The notes beneath the pieces are model-generated. The model saw nothing but the letters and a program-made list of their open reading frames with translations. It had not been told where the DNA came from and did not search any database. A DNA stretch of 64,000 bases from Bradyrhizobium cajani (GTDB taxonomy: Bacteria > Pseudomonadota > Alphaproteobacteria > Rhizobiales > Xanthobacteraceae). The position numbers and the translations under genes are program-made. Where the stretch lies: NCBI RefSeq assembly GCF_009759665.1, contig NZ_WQNE01000002.1, forward strand, positions 124,001 through 188,000, given 5' to 3'. Positions within the stretch are counted from its first letter, which is position 1. Each line of letters begins with the position of its first letter. This document shows, piece after piece, positions 1-10,705 of this stretch.

Positions 1-2
1 CG

Positions 3-1346
3 ACGCGCTACGTGCTGCCGATGCAGATCGAGTGGGTGCGCTTCGACCGCGAGCGCTTCAACCCGAAGGCGCTGGCCGCCGTGCGCCAGGGCGCGCGCGA
101 AGGCACACTGCTCGATGTTGCGACCGACCAGATCTTCATCGGCCTGTTCCTGCGCAATCTGTCGCAGAACCTGGTGGTGGAAGAGAACAATCTGCGGCTG
201 GAATTCAAGGCAACCAGCCGGTTTGCCGATTACACCATCAAGGAGCCCGAACGCATCCGAGCGATCGAGCAGTCGAACAGCACCGCGCTGGTCGACAACA
301 AATATGTCGCCAAGCTCTATCGTCGGCTCGAAAGCGGCATCAGCCCCGAGATCGAGATCGGCCACTATCTCACGGAAGTCGCGCGTTTTGCCAATATGCC
401 GGCGCTGCTCGGCAGCGTCGAGCTGGTCGAGGGCGATCAACGCAGCGTGCTCGGCCTGCTGCATGCCTATGTCGAGAACCAGGGCGACGGCTGGTCGGTG
501 ACAACCGGTTATCTCGATCGCTATATCGACGAGCAGCGCCTGTCGACGGGTGAAACGCCCCGCGAAACCCAGGAGCAGGCGCCGTATCTGCACTTCATCA
601 CGCAGATCGGCCGGCGGCTCGGCGAGCTGCACGTAGCCCTGGCCGCGGCAACGTCCGACAATCTCGCCCCGGAGCCGATCGGCTCCGAGCAGATCAAGCA
701 CCTCGTATCTGACCTCAAGACGCGTGCCGAGCGGCTGCTCGAACGGCTGGCCGAGAGCCGCGACGGCCTGCGCGAGGCGGACCGGCCGCTGATCGATCAG
801 CTCACGGCGGCGCGGGCGTCCCTGTCCGACCGGCTGAATGCGCTATTGCCTTCCAGGATCGGCGGGCTGAACATCCGTCATCATGGCGACTTCCGCCTCG
901 GGCAAACCCTGATCGTGAAGGACGATATCTTCATCATCGACTTCGACGGCGATCCGCGTCTGCGGCTGGCCGACAAGCGGCGCAAGGCGCCGGCCGCGCG
1001 CGACGTCGCCGGCCTGATCCGCTCGATCGAGCTGTCGGTGACCGCGGCGCTCAACCGGGCGCTCTCGGGCACCTCCGACGAGCAGGACCGGCTGACGGCC
1101 GCGCTCGGCGAATGGCGCGAGCGCGCCACCGCAACATTCCTGTCCGCCTATCGCGAAGCCATGACCGACCGGCGGCTGTGGCCGGAGGATCCGCGTTCTG
1201 CGGAAGGCCTGTTGAAGTTCTTCCTGCTTGACCGAGCGTTCAACGAAGTAGAGTACGAGCTGTCCCACCGGCCTGAGGGGCTCCATGCGCCGCTGACCGG
1301 GCTGCTTCGCATTCTGTCCAATACCGAGAGCGAAGCCCATGCCTAA
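3..1346 (+). CDS. Maltokinase domain, probable C-terminal half of a TreS-maltokinase fusion (5' end outside window)
   Basis: The frame is open to the left edge of the window, so this is a partial protein; the GTG at 12 is only an internal codon. The visible ~447 residues resemble bacterial maltokinases (Pep2/Mak), which phosphorylate maltose to maltose-1-phosphate for the GlgE glucan pathway. Support comes from a kinase-like catalytic loop HHGDFRLGQ followed by the metal-binding segment IDFDGDP near the C-terminal third (about 880-950). In rhizobia this domain is usually fused behind trehalose synthase TreS; that fusion is inferred because the frame continues upstream. Its stop overlaps the glgB start by 8 bp, indicating translational coupling within a glycogen/trehalose operon. 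Confidence 0.85.
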   Translation, partial: TRYVLPMQIEWVRFDRERFNPKALAAVRQGAREGTLLDVATDQIFIGLFLRNLSQNLVVEENNLRLEFKATSRFADYTIKEPERIRAIEQSNSTALVDNKYVAKLYRRLESGISPEIEIGHYLTEVARFANMPALLGSVELVEGDQRSVLGLLHAYVENQGDGWSVTTGYLDRYIDEQRLSTGETPRETQEQAPYLHFITQIGRRLGELHVALAAATSDNLAPEPIGSEQIKHLVSDLKTRAERLLERLAESRDGLREADRPLIDQLTAARASLSDRLNALLPSRIGGLNIRHHGDFRLGQTLIVKDDIFIIDFDGDPRLRLADKRRKAPAARDVAGLIRSIELSVTAALNRALSGTSDEQDRLTAALGEWRERATATFLSAYREAMTDRRLWPEDPRSAEGLLKFFLLDRAFNEVEYELSHRPEGLHAPLTGLLRILSNTESEAHA

Positions 1347-3486
1347 ACTGCCTGCCGAGGCCTACGCCATCATCGAGGGCCGCCACTCCGACCCCTTCCA
1401 TTATCTCGGGCTGCATCCCGAGGGCGGCAGGAGCGTGGTGCGCGCATTTCTGCCCGAGGCCTCCGACGTCGAAGCGGTCGGCGAGCATGGCGAGGTCGCC
1501 CCACTCGATCGCGTCCACGATGCAGGCCTCTTCATCGGCGCGCTGCCCAACGGCTCGAAGCACTACCAGCTGCGCGCGAAGTTCGGCGGCAACATCGTCG
1601 AGTTCGAGGACGCCTATCGCTTCCCGCCGATCCTGACCGATTTCGATCTGTATCTGCTCGGCGAAGGCACCCACCAGCGCCTCTACGACAAGCTCGGCGC
1701 GCATCCGATGAAACTCGAAGGCGTCGACGGCATCGGCTTCGTGGTGCTGGCGCCGAACGCGCGGCGTGTCTCCGTGGTCGGCGACTTCAATTTCTGGGAC
1801 CCGCGGCGTCATCCGATGCGGGTGCGCGGCGTCGGCTATTGGGAATTGTTCATCCCACATGCAAAGCCGGGTAACCACTACAAGTTCGACATCGTCGGCC
1901 CGCACGGCCATCAGCTGCCGCTGAAATCCGATCCGCTGGCCTTCGCCAGCGAGGTGCGGCCGAAGACCGCCTCCATCGTGTTCGACGAAGCCCATCTGCC
2001 GCGGCCACGCCCGGCGCCCGACGGCATCAACGCGCTGTCGGCGCCGATGTCGATCTACGAGGTTCATCTCGGCTCGTGGCGACGCAAGAACGGCAATGAA
2101 TGGCTGACCTATCGCGAGCTTGCCGAGCAGCTGCCGGCTTACGCCCGCGACATGGGCTTCACCCATCTCGAATTCCTGCCGGTTAGCGAGCATCCGTTCG
2201 ACGGCTCATGGGGCTACCAGCCGACCGGCCTCTATGCCCCAACCAGCCGCTTCGGGAGCCCTGAGGATTTTGCCGCGCTGATCGATGCCTGCCACCGCGA
2301 AGGCATCGGCGTACTGCTCGACTGGGTGCCCGGCCATTTCCCGGACGATCCGCACGGCCTCGGCAGTTTCGACGGCACGGCGCTCTACGAGCACGCCAAC
2401 CCGCTCCAGGGCCGCCATCTCGACTGGGGCACGCTGATCTACAATTACGGCCGCACCGAAGTGACGAACTTCCTGGTGTCGAACGCGCTGTTCTGGATGG
2501 AGCGCTATGCGATCGACGGGCTGCGCGTCGATGCGGTGGCATCCATGCTCTATCTCGATTACAGCCGGCCGCCGGGGGCCTGGATTCCGAACCAGTATGG
2601 CGGTCGGGAAAACATCGAAGCCATCAACTTCCTGCGCCGCTTCAACACGGAAGTCTTCGCCCGCTTCCCGCAGGCCACCACGGCCGCCGAAGAGTCCACC
2701 GCCTGGCCGCAGGTCTCGCGTCCGGTCGAATTCGGCGGGCTCGGCTTCGGCTACAAGTGGAACATGGGCTGGATGCACGACACGCTGAACTACATCAGCA
2801 AGGATCCGATCCACCGCAAGTACCATCACGGTGAGATCCTGTTCGGCCTGCACTACGCGTTCTCGGAGAACTTCATCCTGCCGCTGTCGCATGACGAGGT
2901 CGTCCACGGCAAGCGATCGATCCTCGGCCGCATGCCCGGCGACGAGTGGCAGCGCTTCGCGAATTTGCGCGCCTATTACAGCTTCATGTTCGGCCATCCC
3001 GGCAAGAAGTTGCTGTTCATGGGCGCGGAGATCGCCCAGAGCCGCGAATGGAATCACGACGAGTCGCTCGACTGGCACCTGCTCCAATACAACTACCATT
3101 CCGGCATCCAGGCGCTGATCCGCGACCTCAACCGGCTCTATCGGGCGGTGCCGGCGCTGCACCAGATGGATTGCGACCAGGCCGGTTTCGAATGGCTGAT
3201 CACGGACGATGCCAACCGCAATGTCTTTGCCTGGCTGCGGAAGGGATTCGACGAGCACGCGCGGTGCCTGGTGATCATCAATTTCTCTCCCAACGTCTAT
3301 CGCAACTATCGCGTTCGCGTACCCTTCGCCGGCAAGTGGAAAGAGGTGTTCAATTCGGACTCCGCCCATTATGGCGGCAGCAATGTCGGGAACATCGGCG
3401 AGGTCCATGCCGTTGACGTCAAGACGCCCGAGCTTCGTCTCACCATTCCGCCGCTCGCCGCGATCTTCCTCGTTCCGGAAAGCTGA
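1339..3486 (+). CDS. glgB: 1,4-alpha-glucan branching enzyme
   Basis: A 715-residue GH13 branching enzyme that introduces alpha-1,6 branches into glycogen-type glucan in the cytoplasm. The N-terminal region (about 1-110) and a CBM48 domain precede the (beta/alpha)8 barrel. Visible active-site segments are [10 protein letters not shown] with nucleophile D398, TAAEESTAW with acid/base E451, and [12 protein letters not shown], which is characteristic of GlgB. Length matches the family (about 700-730). The ATG lies inside the end of the maltokinase gene, and glgX follows after 3 bp. Maltokinase, GlgB and probably TreS together suggest the GlgE route from trehalose to glucan. Confidence 0.96.
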   Translation: MPKLPAEAYAIIEGRHSDPFHYLGLHPEGGRSVVRAFLPEASDVEAVGEHGEVAPLDRVHDAGLFIGALPNGSKHYQLRAKFGGNIVEFEDAYRFPPILTDFDLYLLGEGTHQRLYDKLGAHPMKLEGVDGIGFVVLAPNARRVSVVGDFNFWDPRRHPMRVRGVGYWELFIPHAKPGNHYKFDIVGPHGHQLPLKSDPLAFASEVRPKTASIVFDEAHLPRPRPAPDGINALSAPMSIYEVHLGSWRRKNGNEWLTYRELAEQLPAYARDMGFTHLEFLPVSEHPFDGSWGYQPTGLYAPTSRFGSPEDFAALIDACHREGIGVLLDWVPGHFPDDPHGLGSFDGTALYEHANPLQGRHLDWGTLIYNYGRTEVTNFLVSNALFWMERYAIDGLRVDAVASMLYLDYSRPPGAWIPNQYGGRENIEAINFLRRFNTEVFARFPQATTAAEESTAWPQVSRPVEFGGLGFGYKWNMGWMHDTLNYISKDPIHRKYHHGEILFGLHYAFSENFILPLSHDEVVHGKRSILGRMPGDEWQRFANLRAYYSFMFGHPGKKLLFMGAEIAQSREWNHDESLDWHLLQYNYHSGIQALIRDLNRLYRAVPALHQMDCDQAGFEWLITDDANRNVFAWLRKGFDEHARCLVIINFSPNVYRNYRVRVPFAGKWKEVFNSDSAHYGGSNVGNIGEVHAVDVKTPELRLTIPPLAAIFLVPES

Positions 3487-3489
3487 CCC

Positions 3490-5568
3490 ATGCGCCTGAC
3501 TGCCGGATCGTCCGCACGCCTTGGCGCAAGCTGGGACGGACGCGGCACCAATTTCGCGCTGTTCTCCGCCAACGCGAAGAAGGTCGAGCTCTGCCTGTTC
3601 GACATGCAAGGCCGCCGCGAGCTCGAGCGCATCGAACTGCCGGAACGAACCGAGGATGTCTGGCACGGCTATCTCAACGACGTCTCGCCCGGCCAGCTCT
3701 ATGGCTATCGCGTGCACGGCCCCTATGAGCCCGAGCACGGCCACCGCTTCAATGCCAACAAGCTGCTGCTCGACCCCTATGCCAAGCGCCTCGCCGGGCG
3801 GCTGGTCTGGAGCGACGCGCACTTCGCCTACCGCACCGGCTCGCCGCGCGAGGACCTGTCATTCGACCGGCGCGACAACGCGCGCGGCATGCCCAAGGCC
3901 GTCGTCGTCGACGAGACCTTCAACTGGGGCCGGCGCGAGATCCGCCCCAACATCCCCTGGGAAGACACCATCATCTACGAGGCTCACGTCAAGGGCCTGA
4001 CGCAGAAGCGCGACGACGTTCCGCCGAACCTGCGCGGCACCTATGGCGGCCTGTCCTCGCCGGCGATGATCGAGCATCTGAAGAGGCTCGGCGTCACCAC
4101 GATCGAACTTCTCCCGATCCACAGCTTCGTCGACGACCGCATCCTGGTGGAAAAGAAGCTCGCCAATTACTGGGGTTACAACACGCTGTCCTTCTTCGCG
4201 CCGGAGCCGCGCTACGCCCAGGACAACGCGCTCGATTCCTTCCGCACCACGGTCGCGCGGCTGCACGATGCCGGCATCGAGGTGATGCTCGACGTCGTCT
4301 ACAACCACACCGCCGAGGGCAACCATCTCGGCCCGACGCTGTGCTATCGCGGCATCGACAACGCTTCCTATTACTGGCTGAACCGCGAGAATCCGCGCTA
4401 TTACGACGACTTCACCGGCTGTGGCTCGTCGGTGAACATCGCCCATCCGCGCGTACTCCAGATGGTGATGGATTCCTTGCGCTACTGGGTCGAGGTCTGC
4501 CACGTCGACGGCTTCCGTTTCGACCTCGCGACCACGCTCGCGCGTGGGCCCAACGGCTTTGATCGCGGCATCTCGTTCCTGACCGCGGTCCGGCAGGATC
4601 CGGTGCTGGCGACCGTCAAGCTCGTGGCGGAGCCATGGGACCTCGGGCTCGGCGGCTATCAGGTCGGCGCCTTTCCGTCGCAATGGTCGGAATGGAACGA
4701 TCGTTACCGCAGCGCCATGCGCCGCTACTGGAGCGGTGAAGGCAGCCTGATCGGCGACATCTCCAGCCGCATGACGGCGTCATCCGACCTGTTCAATCAT
4801 GACGGACGGCGGCCGCGCGCCAGCATCAATCACATCACCGTGCATGACGGCTTCACGCTCGCCGACCTCTTCAGCTACAACGAGAAGCACAACGAGGCCA
4901 ACGGCGAGGACAATCGCGACGGCTCCAACGACAACCACAGCAACAATTGCGGCGTCGAGGGTCCGACCGACGATCCCAAGATCCTCGGCCTGCGCCGGCA
5001 GCTTCGCAAGAACGTGCTGGCCTGCCTGATGCTGGCGCAAGGCGTCCCGCTGATCCTCGCCGGCGACGAGGTCGGCAATTCGCAATCCGGCAACAACAAT
5101 GCCTATTGCCAGGACAACGAGGTCGGCTGGATCGGATGGGACAATCTCGGCAAGGAGGACGACGACATGGTCGATTTCGTCGCCCATCTCGCCGACATCC
5201 GCCGCCGGTTCTCGCAGCTCCGCAGCCATCGCTGGCTCGATGGCCGTCCCAAGGACGGCATCTCCTACGGCGCGCTGTGGCTGACGCCCGCCGGCGACGA
5301 GATGACGGAGAACGACTGGAAATTCCCGGAGGGACGGTTTCTCTCCTATGTGATGGGGCCGATGGAACCGGGCAGCGCCGCGATCTTTATCGTTCTGAAC
5401 GCCGCCCCCGAAGAGATCGCATTCAAATTGCCCCAGATGACCGAATACAAGAGCTGGCAGCAGATCCTGAACACGACCGAGGCCAGGCTGAACACGATCG
5501 ACTTCCCGCCCGGAAGCGACAGCAAGGCGCCGCCGCGGTCCGTGCTCGCTTTTGCGGGGGCGCCATGA
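3490..5568 (+). CDS. glgX: Glycogen debranching enzyme (isoamylase type)
   Basis: A 692-residue GH13 debranching enzyme that hydrolyses alpha-1,6 branches of glycogen and limit dextrins. It carries an N-terminal CBM48-like region (about 10-110), the motif DVVYNHTAEG, the catalytic region GFRFDLATTLAR, KLVAEPWDLG with the acid/base glutamate, and the long GlgX signature beginning VHDGFTLADLFSYNEKHNE and continuing GEDNRDGSNDNHSNNCG. It starts 3 bp after glgB, and its TGA overlaps the treZ ATG (ATGA at 5565-5568). The linear chains it releases are the substrate of the downstream TreY/TreZ pair, a common rhizobial arrangement. Confidence 0.96.
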   Translation: MRLTAGSSARLGASWDGRGTNFALFSANAKKVELCLFDMQGRRELERIELPERTEDVWHGYLNDVSPGQLYGYRVHGPYEPEHGHRFNANKLLLDPYAKRLAGRLVWSDAHFAYRTGSPREDLSFDRRDNARGMPKAVVVDETFNWGRREIRPNIPWEDTIIYEAHVKGLTQKRDDVPPNLRGTYGGLSSPAMIEHLKRLGVTTIELLPIHSFVDDRILVEKKLANYWGYNTLSFFAPEPRYAQDNALDSFRTTVARLHDAGIEVMLDVVYNHTAEGNHLGPTLCYRGIDNASYYWLNRENPRYYDDFTGCGSSVNIAHPRVLQMVMDSLRYWVEVCHVDGFRFDLATTLARGPNGFDRGISFLTAVRQDPVLATVKLVAEPWDLGLGGYQVGAFPSQWSEWNDRYRSAMRRYWSGEGSLIGDISSRMTASSDLFNHDGRRPRASINHITVHDGFTLADLFSYNEKHNEANGEDNRDGSNDNHSNNCGVEGPTDDPKILGLRRQLRKNVLACLMLAQGVPLILAGDEVGNSQSGNNNAYCQDNEVGWIGWDNLGKEDDDMVDFVAHLADIRRRFSQLRSHRWLDGRPKDGISYGALWLTPAGDEMTENDWKFPEGRFLSYVMGPMEPGSAAIFIVLNAAPEEIAFKLPQMTEYKSWQQILNTTEARLNTIDFPPGSDSKAPPRSVLAFAGAP

Positions 5569-7319
5569 GGCCATCCTTCGGGGCGAGGCCGAACAAGGAA
5601 GGCGTGTCGTTCCGGCTGTGGGCGCCCGGCGCGCGCCGTGTCGATCTCCTGCTCGAGCGAAGACACGCGATGCAGCGCCGTCGGGATGGCTGGTACGTGG
5701 CCGACATTACCGGCCTGCCCGCCGGCAGTGTCTACAAATTCAGGATCGACGACGAGATCGACGTGCCCGATCCGGCCTCGGCTTTCCAGCCCGAGGATGT
5801 GTTCGGTCCGAGCGAGGTGATCGATCACGATGCCTTCGCGTGGCGCGCGCGCGATTGGCGCGGCCGTCCCTGGGAAGAGACGGTGCTCGTCGAAACCCAT
5901 GTCGGCACCTTCACGCGGGAGGGCACCTACCGCGCCATGATCGACAAGCTCGACCATCTCACAGCGACCGGCATCACCGCGCTGGAATTGATGCCGCTTG
6001 CCGATTTCGCCGGCCGGCGCGGCTGGGGCTATGACGGCGTGCTCTGGTATGCGCCCGACAGCGCCTATGGCCGGCCCGAAGCGCTGAAGACGCTGATCGA
6101 CGAAGCGCATCTGCGCGGGCTGATGGTGTTTCTCGACGTCGTCTACAATCATTTCGGGCCCGAGGGAAACTATCTCGGCCGCTATGCGCCGACCTTCTTC
6201 ACCGATGCGCACACGCCCTGGGGCAGCGCGATCGATTATCGCGTGCCGCAAGTGCGCGCCTTCGCGGTCGAGAACGCGCTGTCCTGGCTCACCGACTATC
6301 GCTTCGACGGTCTGAGGCTCGATGCAGCCAACCACATCATGGCGATCCCCGGCGAGCAGTCGATGCTGCAAGATCTCAGCGTTGCCGCCGGCGAGCTCGC
6401 CAAGGCGACGGGACGGCACATCCATCTCGTGCTGGAGAACGGCGACAATCGCGCCAGCCTGCTCGATGCCGCGCAGGAGCCGCCGAACGGCAAATATCGC
6501 GGACAGTGGAACGACGATTATCATCACGTCTGGCACGTGATGCTGACCGGCGAACTCGCCGGCTATTACGCCGACTACCAGACGCCGCGCATGGATCTCG
6601 CGCGCGCGCTCGCATCGGGCTTCGTCTACCAGGGCGAAATCTCCGAGTTCTGGGGCAAGAAGCCGCGCGGCGAGCCGAGCGGCGCGCTGCCGCCGGCGAC
6701 CTTCGTCAACTTCCTGCAAAACCACGACCAGATCGGCAACCGTGCGCTGGGCGACCGGCTCGAGAGCCTGGCATCGCCCAGACAGATCGAGGCCGCGCTC
6801 GCGGTCACCCTGCTCGCCCCGATGGTGCCGATGCTATTTCAGGGCGAGGAATGGGGCTCCACAGTGCCCTTCCCGTTCTTCTGTGATTTCCAGGGTGGGC
6901 TGGCCGACGCCGTGCGCAACGGCCGCAAGCAGGAATATGCCTGGGCCTACGAGAAATACGGCGACGAGGTGCCCGATCCGCTCGATCCGGCAACGCTGCA
7001 ATCGGCCGTGCTCGACTGGACCGGCCGCACACCCGCACAGGAGACGCGCCTCGCACTGGTGCGAGAGCTGCTCGCGCTCCGCGGCAAGGAGATCATGCCG
7101 CGACTGAAGGGCGCGACCTTCGGCCATGCCGAGGCGGCCGACAACGGCCTGCTCACCGCGCATTGGCGCATGGGCGATGGCATGGCGCTGCGCCTGACCG
7201 CCAATCTGTCGGACCACGACATCACGCATTCCAATGTCAACGCGGGCACGCCGATCTGGGGCGGCGCGGCCGGCGAGCGGCTTCCGCCCTGGTCGGTGGT
7301 CTGGCGTCTCGGAGGTTGA
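5565..7319 (+). CDS. treZ: Malto-oligosyltrehalose trehalohydrolase
   Basis: A 584-residue GH13 enzyme that cleaves trehalose from maltooligosyl-trehalose. The frame is open much further upstream inside glgX, but the ATG at 5565 gives the normal family N-terminus (RPSFGARPNKEGVSFRLWAP, the CBM48-like E-set) and an ATGA overlap with the glgX stop. Barrel motifs are VFLDVVYNHFGPEG, GLRLDAANHI (nucleophile Asp), HLVLENGDN (acid/base Glu) and FLQNHDQIGNR. The gene lies directly between glgX and treY, matching the glgX-treZ-treY pathway order. Confidence 0.95.
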   Translation: MRPSFGARPNKEGVSFRLWAPGARRVDLLLERRHAMQRRRDGWYVADITGLPAGSVYKFRIDDEIDVPDPASAFQPEDVFGPSEVIDHDAFAWRARDWRGRPWEETVLVETHVGTFTREGTYRAMIDKLDHLTATGITALELMPLADFAGRRGWGYDGVLWYAPDSAYGRPEALKTLIDEAHLRGLMVFLDVVYNHFGPEGNYLGRYAPTFFTDAHTPWGSAIDYRVPQVRAFAVENALSWLTDYRFDGLRLDAANHIMAIPGEQSMLQDLSVAAGELAKATGRHIHLVLENGDNRASLLDAAQEPPNGKYRGQWNDDYHHVWHVMLTGELAGYYADYQTPRMDLARALASGFVYQGEISEFWGKKPRGEPSGALPPATFVNFLQNHDQIGNRALGDRLESLASPRQIEAALAVTLLAPMVPMLFQGEEWGSTVPFPFFCDFQGGLADAVRNGRKQEYAWAYEKYGDEVPDPLDPATLQSAVLDWTGRTPAQETRLALVRELLALRGKEIMPRLKGATFGHAEAADNGLLTAHWRMGDGMALRLTANLSDHDITHSNVNAGTPIWGGAAGERLPPWSVVWRLGG

Positions 7320-7320
7320 C

Positions 7321-10107
7321 ATGCCTCCTGCCATTCCGCTCGCGACCTACCGGCTCCAGCTCACCGCGGATTTCGACTTCGACAAGGCCGCCGCGGTCGT
7401 TCCTTACCTCAAGGCGCTGGGGATCACCCATCTCTACGCCTCCCCCGTGATGAAGGCCCGCAAGGGCTCGACGCATGGCTACGACACCGTCGATCACAGC
7501 CAGCTTAGCCCCGAGCTCGGTGGCGAGGCCGGCTTCGCGCGGCTGAGCGAGGCGCTGACCAAGCACGATCTCGGCCTCATCATCGATTTCGTTCCGAACC
7601 ATGTCGGTGTGCATTTCGCCGACAATCCCTGGTGGCTCGACGTGCTGGAATGGGGCCAGGCTTCGCCGCACGCGGTGTCCTTCGACATCGACTGGGATCA
7701 ACTGGCCTACCGCGCCCGCGGCGGCGTGCTGCTGCCAATTCTCGGCTCGTCCTACGGCGAGGCGCTGGAGCGCGGCGACATCGAGCTGCGCTACGATCCG
7801 GACGAGGGAAGCCTTTCCGCCTGGTATTTCGAGCACCGCCTTCCGATCGCGCCGGAACGCTATGGCGAAGTGCTGCGCATGGCCGTCAAGGAGGCGGACG
7901 CGGCCGAAACGGAGCCCGGCCAGCGCCTGCTCGCGCTCGCGGCACGCTACACCGGGCTGCGCCGCCCGAACCGCAGGGAAGCGCCCGCCTTCAAGGCAGA
8001 GCTCAAGGACATCGCGGGCGCTGCCGACATCATCGCGCGCGGCCTCACCGCCTATCGCGCCGCCAAGGACCGCTCCACGCCAACGCTGGCGCTGCATCAT
8101 CTGCTCGAACGCCAGCACTACAAGCTCGGCCACTGGCGGCTTGCCTCCAGCGACATCAACTACCGCCGCTTCTTCGACGTCAACGGGCTCGCAGGGCTGC
8201 GCGTCGAGGATCCCGGCACGTTTGCCGCCACGCACCGATTGGTCAAGCAACTCATCGCCGACGGCAGGCTGCAAGGCATCCGTCTGGATCACATCGACGG
8301 CCTGCGCGATCCCGCGCAATATTGCCAGCGGCTGCGCCGGCTAGTGCGCGACGCGCAAGGCAACACCAAGCCGTTCTATACGGTGATCGAGAAGATCCTG
8401 TGCGAGCACGAACGTCTGCCGCACTTCGCCGGCGTCCAGGGCACGACCGGATATGAATGGATGAACGTCATCATCCAGGTTCTGGTCGACGCGAAGGGAC
8501 TGGCGGCGCTGGACGAGACCTGGCGGCAGATCAGCAACCGCTCGCCGCGGCTTTCGCCTTACGTCAAGGACGCCAAGCGGCGCGTTCTGGAGACGCTGCT
8601 CACCAGCGAATTCACCGTGCTGACGCGCCTGCTCGCGCGCATCGCCAACGGGCATTATTCGACCCGCGATTTCTCCGCCGACAGCCTGCGGCAGGCGCTC
8701 GAACTCTATGTACTGCATTTCCCGGTCTACCGCACGTATCTCACGACAAGCGCGCCAGCCGCGCATGATCGCAAGCTGATCGAGGAGACCATCGCGCACG
8801 CCCGCGCGGAATGGTTCGCCGCGGACGAAGGCATTTTCGACTTCCTGCGCGACGCGCTGACGATGGACCTGCTCAAGCCCGGCCGTCCGCCGCACAGCGT
8901 GCCGCGCGTGCGCCGCTTTGCGCTGAAGGTGCAGCAATTCACCGGCCCGATGATGGCAAAGTCGCTGGAGGACACCGCCTTCTATCAATTCCACCGGCTG
9001 CTCGCCCTGAACGAGGTCGGCGGCGATCCCGCCAGCGCCGGCCTCGCCATTGCCACCTTCCACCAGGCCATGCAGGCCCGTGCCAGGGAATGGCCGCGGG
9101 GCATGACGGCGACGGCCACCCACGACACCAAGCGCGGCGAGGACGCCCGCGCGCGCATTGCGGCGCTCAGCGAGATTCCCGGCGAATGGACCAGCGCGGT
9201 GGCGCGCTGGAAGGTGTTGAACGCGCCGCATCTCACACTCCAGGGCAATTTCCGCGCGCCGTCTGCGACATTCGAGTACATGCTCTACCAGACCCTGCTC
9301 GGGGCCCTGCCGCTCCAGGGGCCGATCGATCCCGATTTCGTCGCACGCATCCAGGCCTATGCCCTCAAGGCCGCGCGGGAGGGCAAGGAGGAGACGAGCT
9401 GGCTCAATCCGCATGAAGCGTATGAAAACGGCGTCAAGGACTTCATCGACAGGATCCTCGACCCCGCTCAGTCCGCAGAATTCCTGGACGCGCTGCACAC
9501 CCTGGCCCGCCGCGTCGCACTGCTCGGCATGTTGAACTCGCTGAGCCAACTCACGCTCAAAGCGACACTGCCCGGCGTGCCAGACATCTATCAAGGCACC
9601 GAATTCTGGGACCTGTCGCTGGTCGACCCGGACAACCGCCGCCCCGTGGACTTTGCCATGCTCCGCGCGGCGCTGAGCTCTCTGGACAATCCGAATTGGA
9701 ACGGCCTGATCACGAGCTGGCCGGACGGCCGGATCAAGCTGGCCTGGGCGCGGCATCTCCTCAAGCTGCGCCATCAGCTTGCCGACGTCTTCGCGCAGGG
9801 CGACTATCAGCCGCTGGGGGTAGGTGGCGCGCATGCTGACCATGTCATCGCCTTCGCCCGCCGCCGCGGCCGCGCGGCTGCGATCGTCGTGGTCGGCCGT
9901 CACTTCGCGCCGTTCACGCAGGCGGGCCGGGAATGGCCCGCGCTCGAAGCCTTCGATGCAACCGTCGACATCACCGGCTACGCAGCGGCCGGCCTTGCCG
10001 GCAACGACCTGCCGCTTGCGCAGGCTTTCCGCGATTTTCCTGCTTCTGTGATCGAGGCCCGCGCAGCAGGCGCGATCAAGCCCGCGCGGCAGCGCCTGCG
10101 CGCCTAA
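7321..10107 (+). CDS. treY: Malto-oligosyltrehalose synthase
   Basis: A 928-residue GH13 glucan alpha-1-alpha-1-mutase that converts the reducing end of maltodextrins into a trehalosyl group, the step before TreZ. The ATG at 7321 is one base after the treZ stop and is preceded by GGAGG at 7311-7315; the longer in-frame ORF from 7234 runs through treZ coding sequence and is not needed. Key motifs are ATYRLQLTADFDF at the N-terminus, STHGYDTVDH, IIDFVPNHVGVH, GIRLDHIDGLRDP (catalytic Asp), YTVIEKIL (catalytic Glu) and TATHDTKRGEDARARI, the TreY hallmark. It is the last gene of the operon; a palindromic repeat follows immediately. Confidence 0.96.
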   Translation: MPPAIPLATYRLQLTADFDFDKAAAVVPYLKALGITHLYASPVMKARKGSTHGYDTVDHSQLSPELGGEAGFARLSEALTKHDLGLIIDFVPNHVGVHFADNPWWLDVLEWGQASPHAVSFDIDWDQLAYRARGGVLLPILGSSYGEALERGDIELRYDPDEGSLSAWYFEHRLPIAPERYGEVLRMAVKEADAAETEPGQRLLALAARYTGLRRPNRREAPAFKAELKDIAGAADIIARGLTAYRAAKDRSTPTLALHHLLERQHYKLGHWRLASSDINYRRFFDVNGLAGLRVEDPGTFAATHRLVKQLIADGRLQGIRLDHIDGLRDPAQYCQRLRRLVRDAQGNTKPFYTVIEKILCEHERLPHFAGVQGTTGYEWMNVIIQVLVDAKGLAALDETWRQISNRSPRLSPYVKDAKRRVLETLLTSEFTVLTRLLARIANGHYSTRDFSADSLRQALELYVLHFPVYRTYLTTSAPAAHDRKLIEETIAHARAEWFAADEGIFDFLRDALTMDLLKPGRPPHSVPRVRRFALKVQQFTGPMMAKSLEDTAFYQFHRLLALNEVGGDPASAGLAIATFHQAMQARAREWPRGMTATATHDTKRGEDARARIAALSEIPGEWTSAVARWKVLNAPHLTLQGNFRAPSATFEYMLYQTLLGALPLQGPIDPDFVARIQAYALKAAREGKEETSWLNPHEAYENGVKDFIDRILDPAQSAEFLDALHTLARRVALLGMLNSLSQLTLKATLPGVPDIYQGTEFWDLSLVDPDNRRPVDFAMLRAALSSLDNPNWNGLITSWPDGRIKLAWARHLLKLRHQLADVFAQGDYQPLGVGGAHADHVIAFARRRGRAAAIVVVGRHFAPFTQAGREWPALEAFDATVDITGYAAAGLAGNDLPLAQAFRDFPASVIEARAAGAIKPARQRLRA

Positions 10108-10108
10108 A

Positions 10109-10206
10109 GCATGATCCGGAAAAGTGCGCAGCGGTCTTCCGAAAAGATCATGCTCAAACAACAACCTGAAGCGCGATGACGATTCATCCCAATCTCATCG
10201 CGCTTT
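10109..10206. repeat. Double-palindrome intergenic repeat between convergent genes
   Basis: Two inverted repeats stand side by side. GCATGATC (10109-10116) pairs with GATCATGC (10146-10153), and AAGCGCGATGA (10169-10179) pairs with TCATCGCGCTT (10195-10205). The element fills the gap between convergent treY and the PHA-type gene, so it may act as a bidirectional terminator. From memory, the GCATGATCCGGAAAAGTG half is a very common dispersed repeat in Bradyrhizobium; copy number cannot be checked here. Confidence 0.7.
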
Positions 10207-10210
10207 AAGG

Positions 10211-10528
10211 CTACTTTTCCCCGTCCTTGGTCAGCAGCAACTGTCCGCGCTTCTTGATCGTGGCCTGGGCCATCTCGGCAAAGCGCTGCAACAGCCACGG
10301 CAGCGTCACCTCGACCCGGACGTGATCATCGGCGACGTCGACCTGGCCGCTCGCGATCTGCCCGAGCGCGCGGATGCGGAAATTCATGGTGTCGCCGGTC
10401 CAGCGCTCCTCCTCGACCTGCATCACGGGAATGCTGGCGGCTGCGCGGCCAAGCCCGCTCTTGAGCCGCCGCACCGCCTCCTCGCGGCCGAGCCGGTGCG
10501 GAATGGAAACGACAAGCGGTGCTGACAT
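10211..10528 (-). CDS. Polyhydroxyalkanoic acid system (PHA_gran_rgn) family protein
   Basis: A 105-residue soluble protein resembling the small family annotated as polyhydroxyalkanoic acid system or granule-region protein. It opens with VVSIPHRLGREEAVRRLKSGL, has a central segment RWTGDTMNFRIRALGQIASGQVDV, and ends in an amphipathic helix with KKRGQLLL. The family pattern of H-x-L-G-x-x-E-A at the start and a beta-rich middle is clear. The biochemical role is poorly known; the name comes from linkage to PHA granule genes in other bacteria, and no other PHA gene is visible here. It is monocistronic and convergent with treY. Confidence 0.75.
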   Translation of the reverse strand: MSAPLVVSIPHRLGREEAVRRLKSGLGRAAASIPVMQVEEERWTGDTMNFRIRALGQIASGQVDVADDHVRVEVTLPWLLQRFAEMAQATIKKRGQLLLTKDGEK

Positions 10529-10705
10529 GGCCCTGCCCCGTGCTGATCGATCGTCATGTCATGATATCAGCCCAAAACACAAAGGTTCCATGCAACTTGC
10601 GCCTCCTGCCGTGTTTCATCGGCGGAACTATACAACCTGCGGCAAGTTGCCTTCGCATAACAAGAAATTTGCAACCCTTTCCAAGAAGGGCTGGAGGAGA
10701 TTCGC

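Noticed and set aside
2206..3822. 538-codon antisense frame over glgB and glgX
   Set aside because: Spans the boundary of two clear enzymes on the other strand; no recognisable protein.
4947..5564. 5' extension of the treZ reading frame into glgX
   Set aside because: The residues are out-of-frame glgX sequence; ATG 5565 with the ATGA overlap gives the normal TreZ N-terminus.
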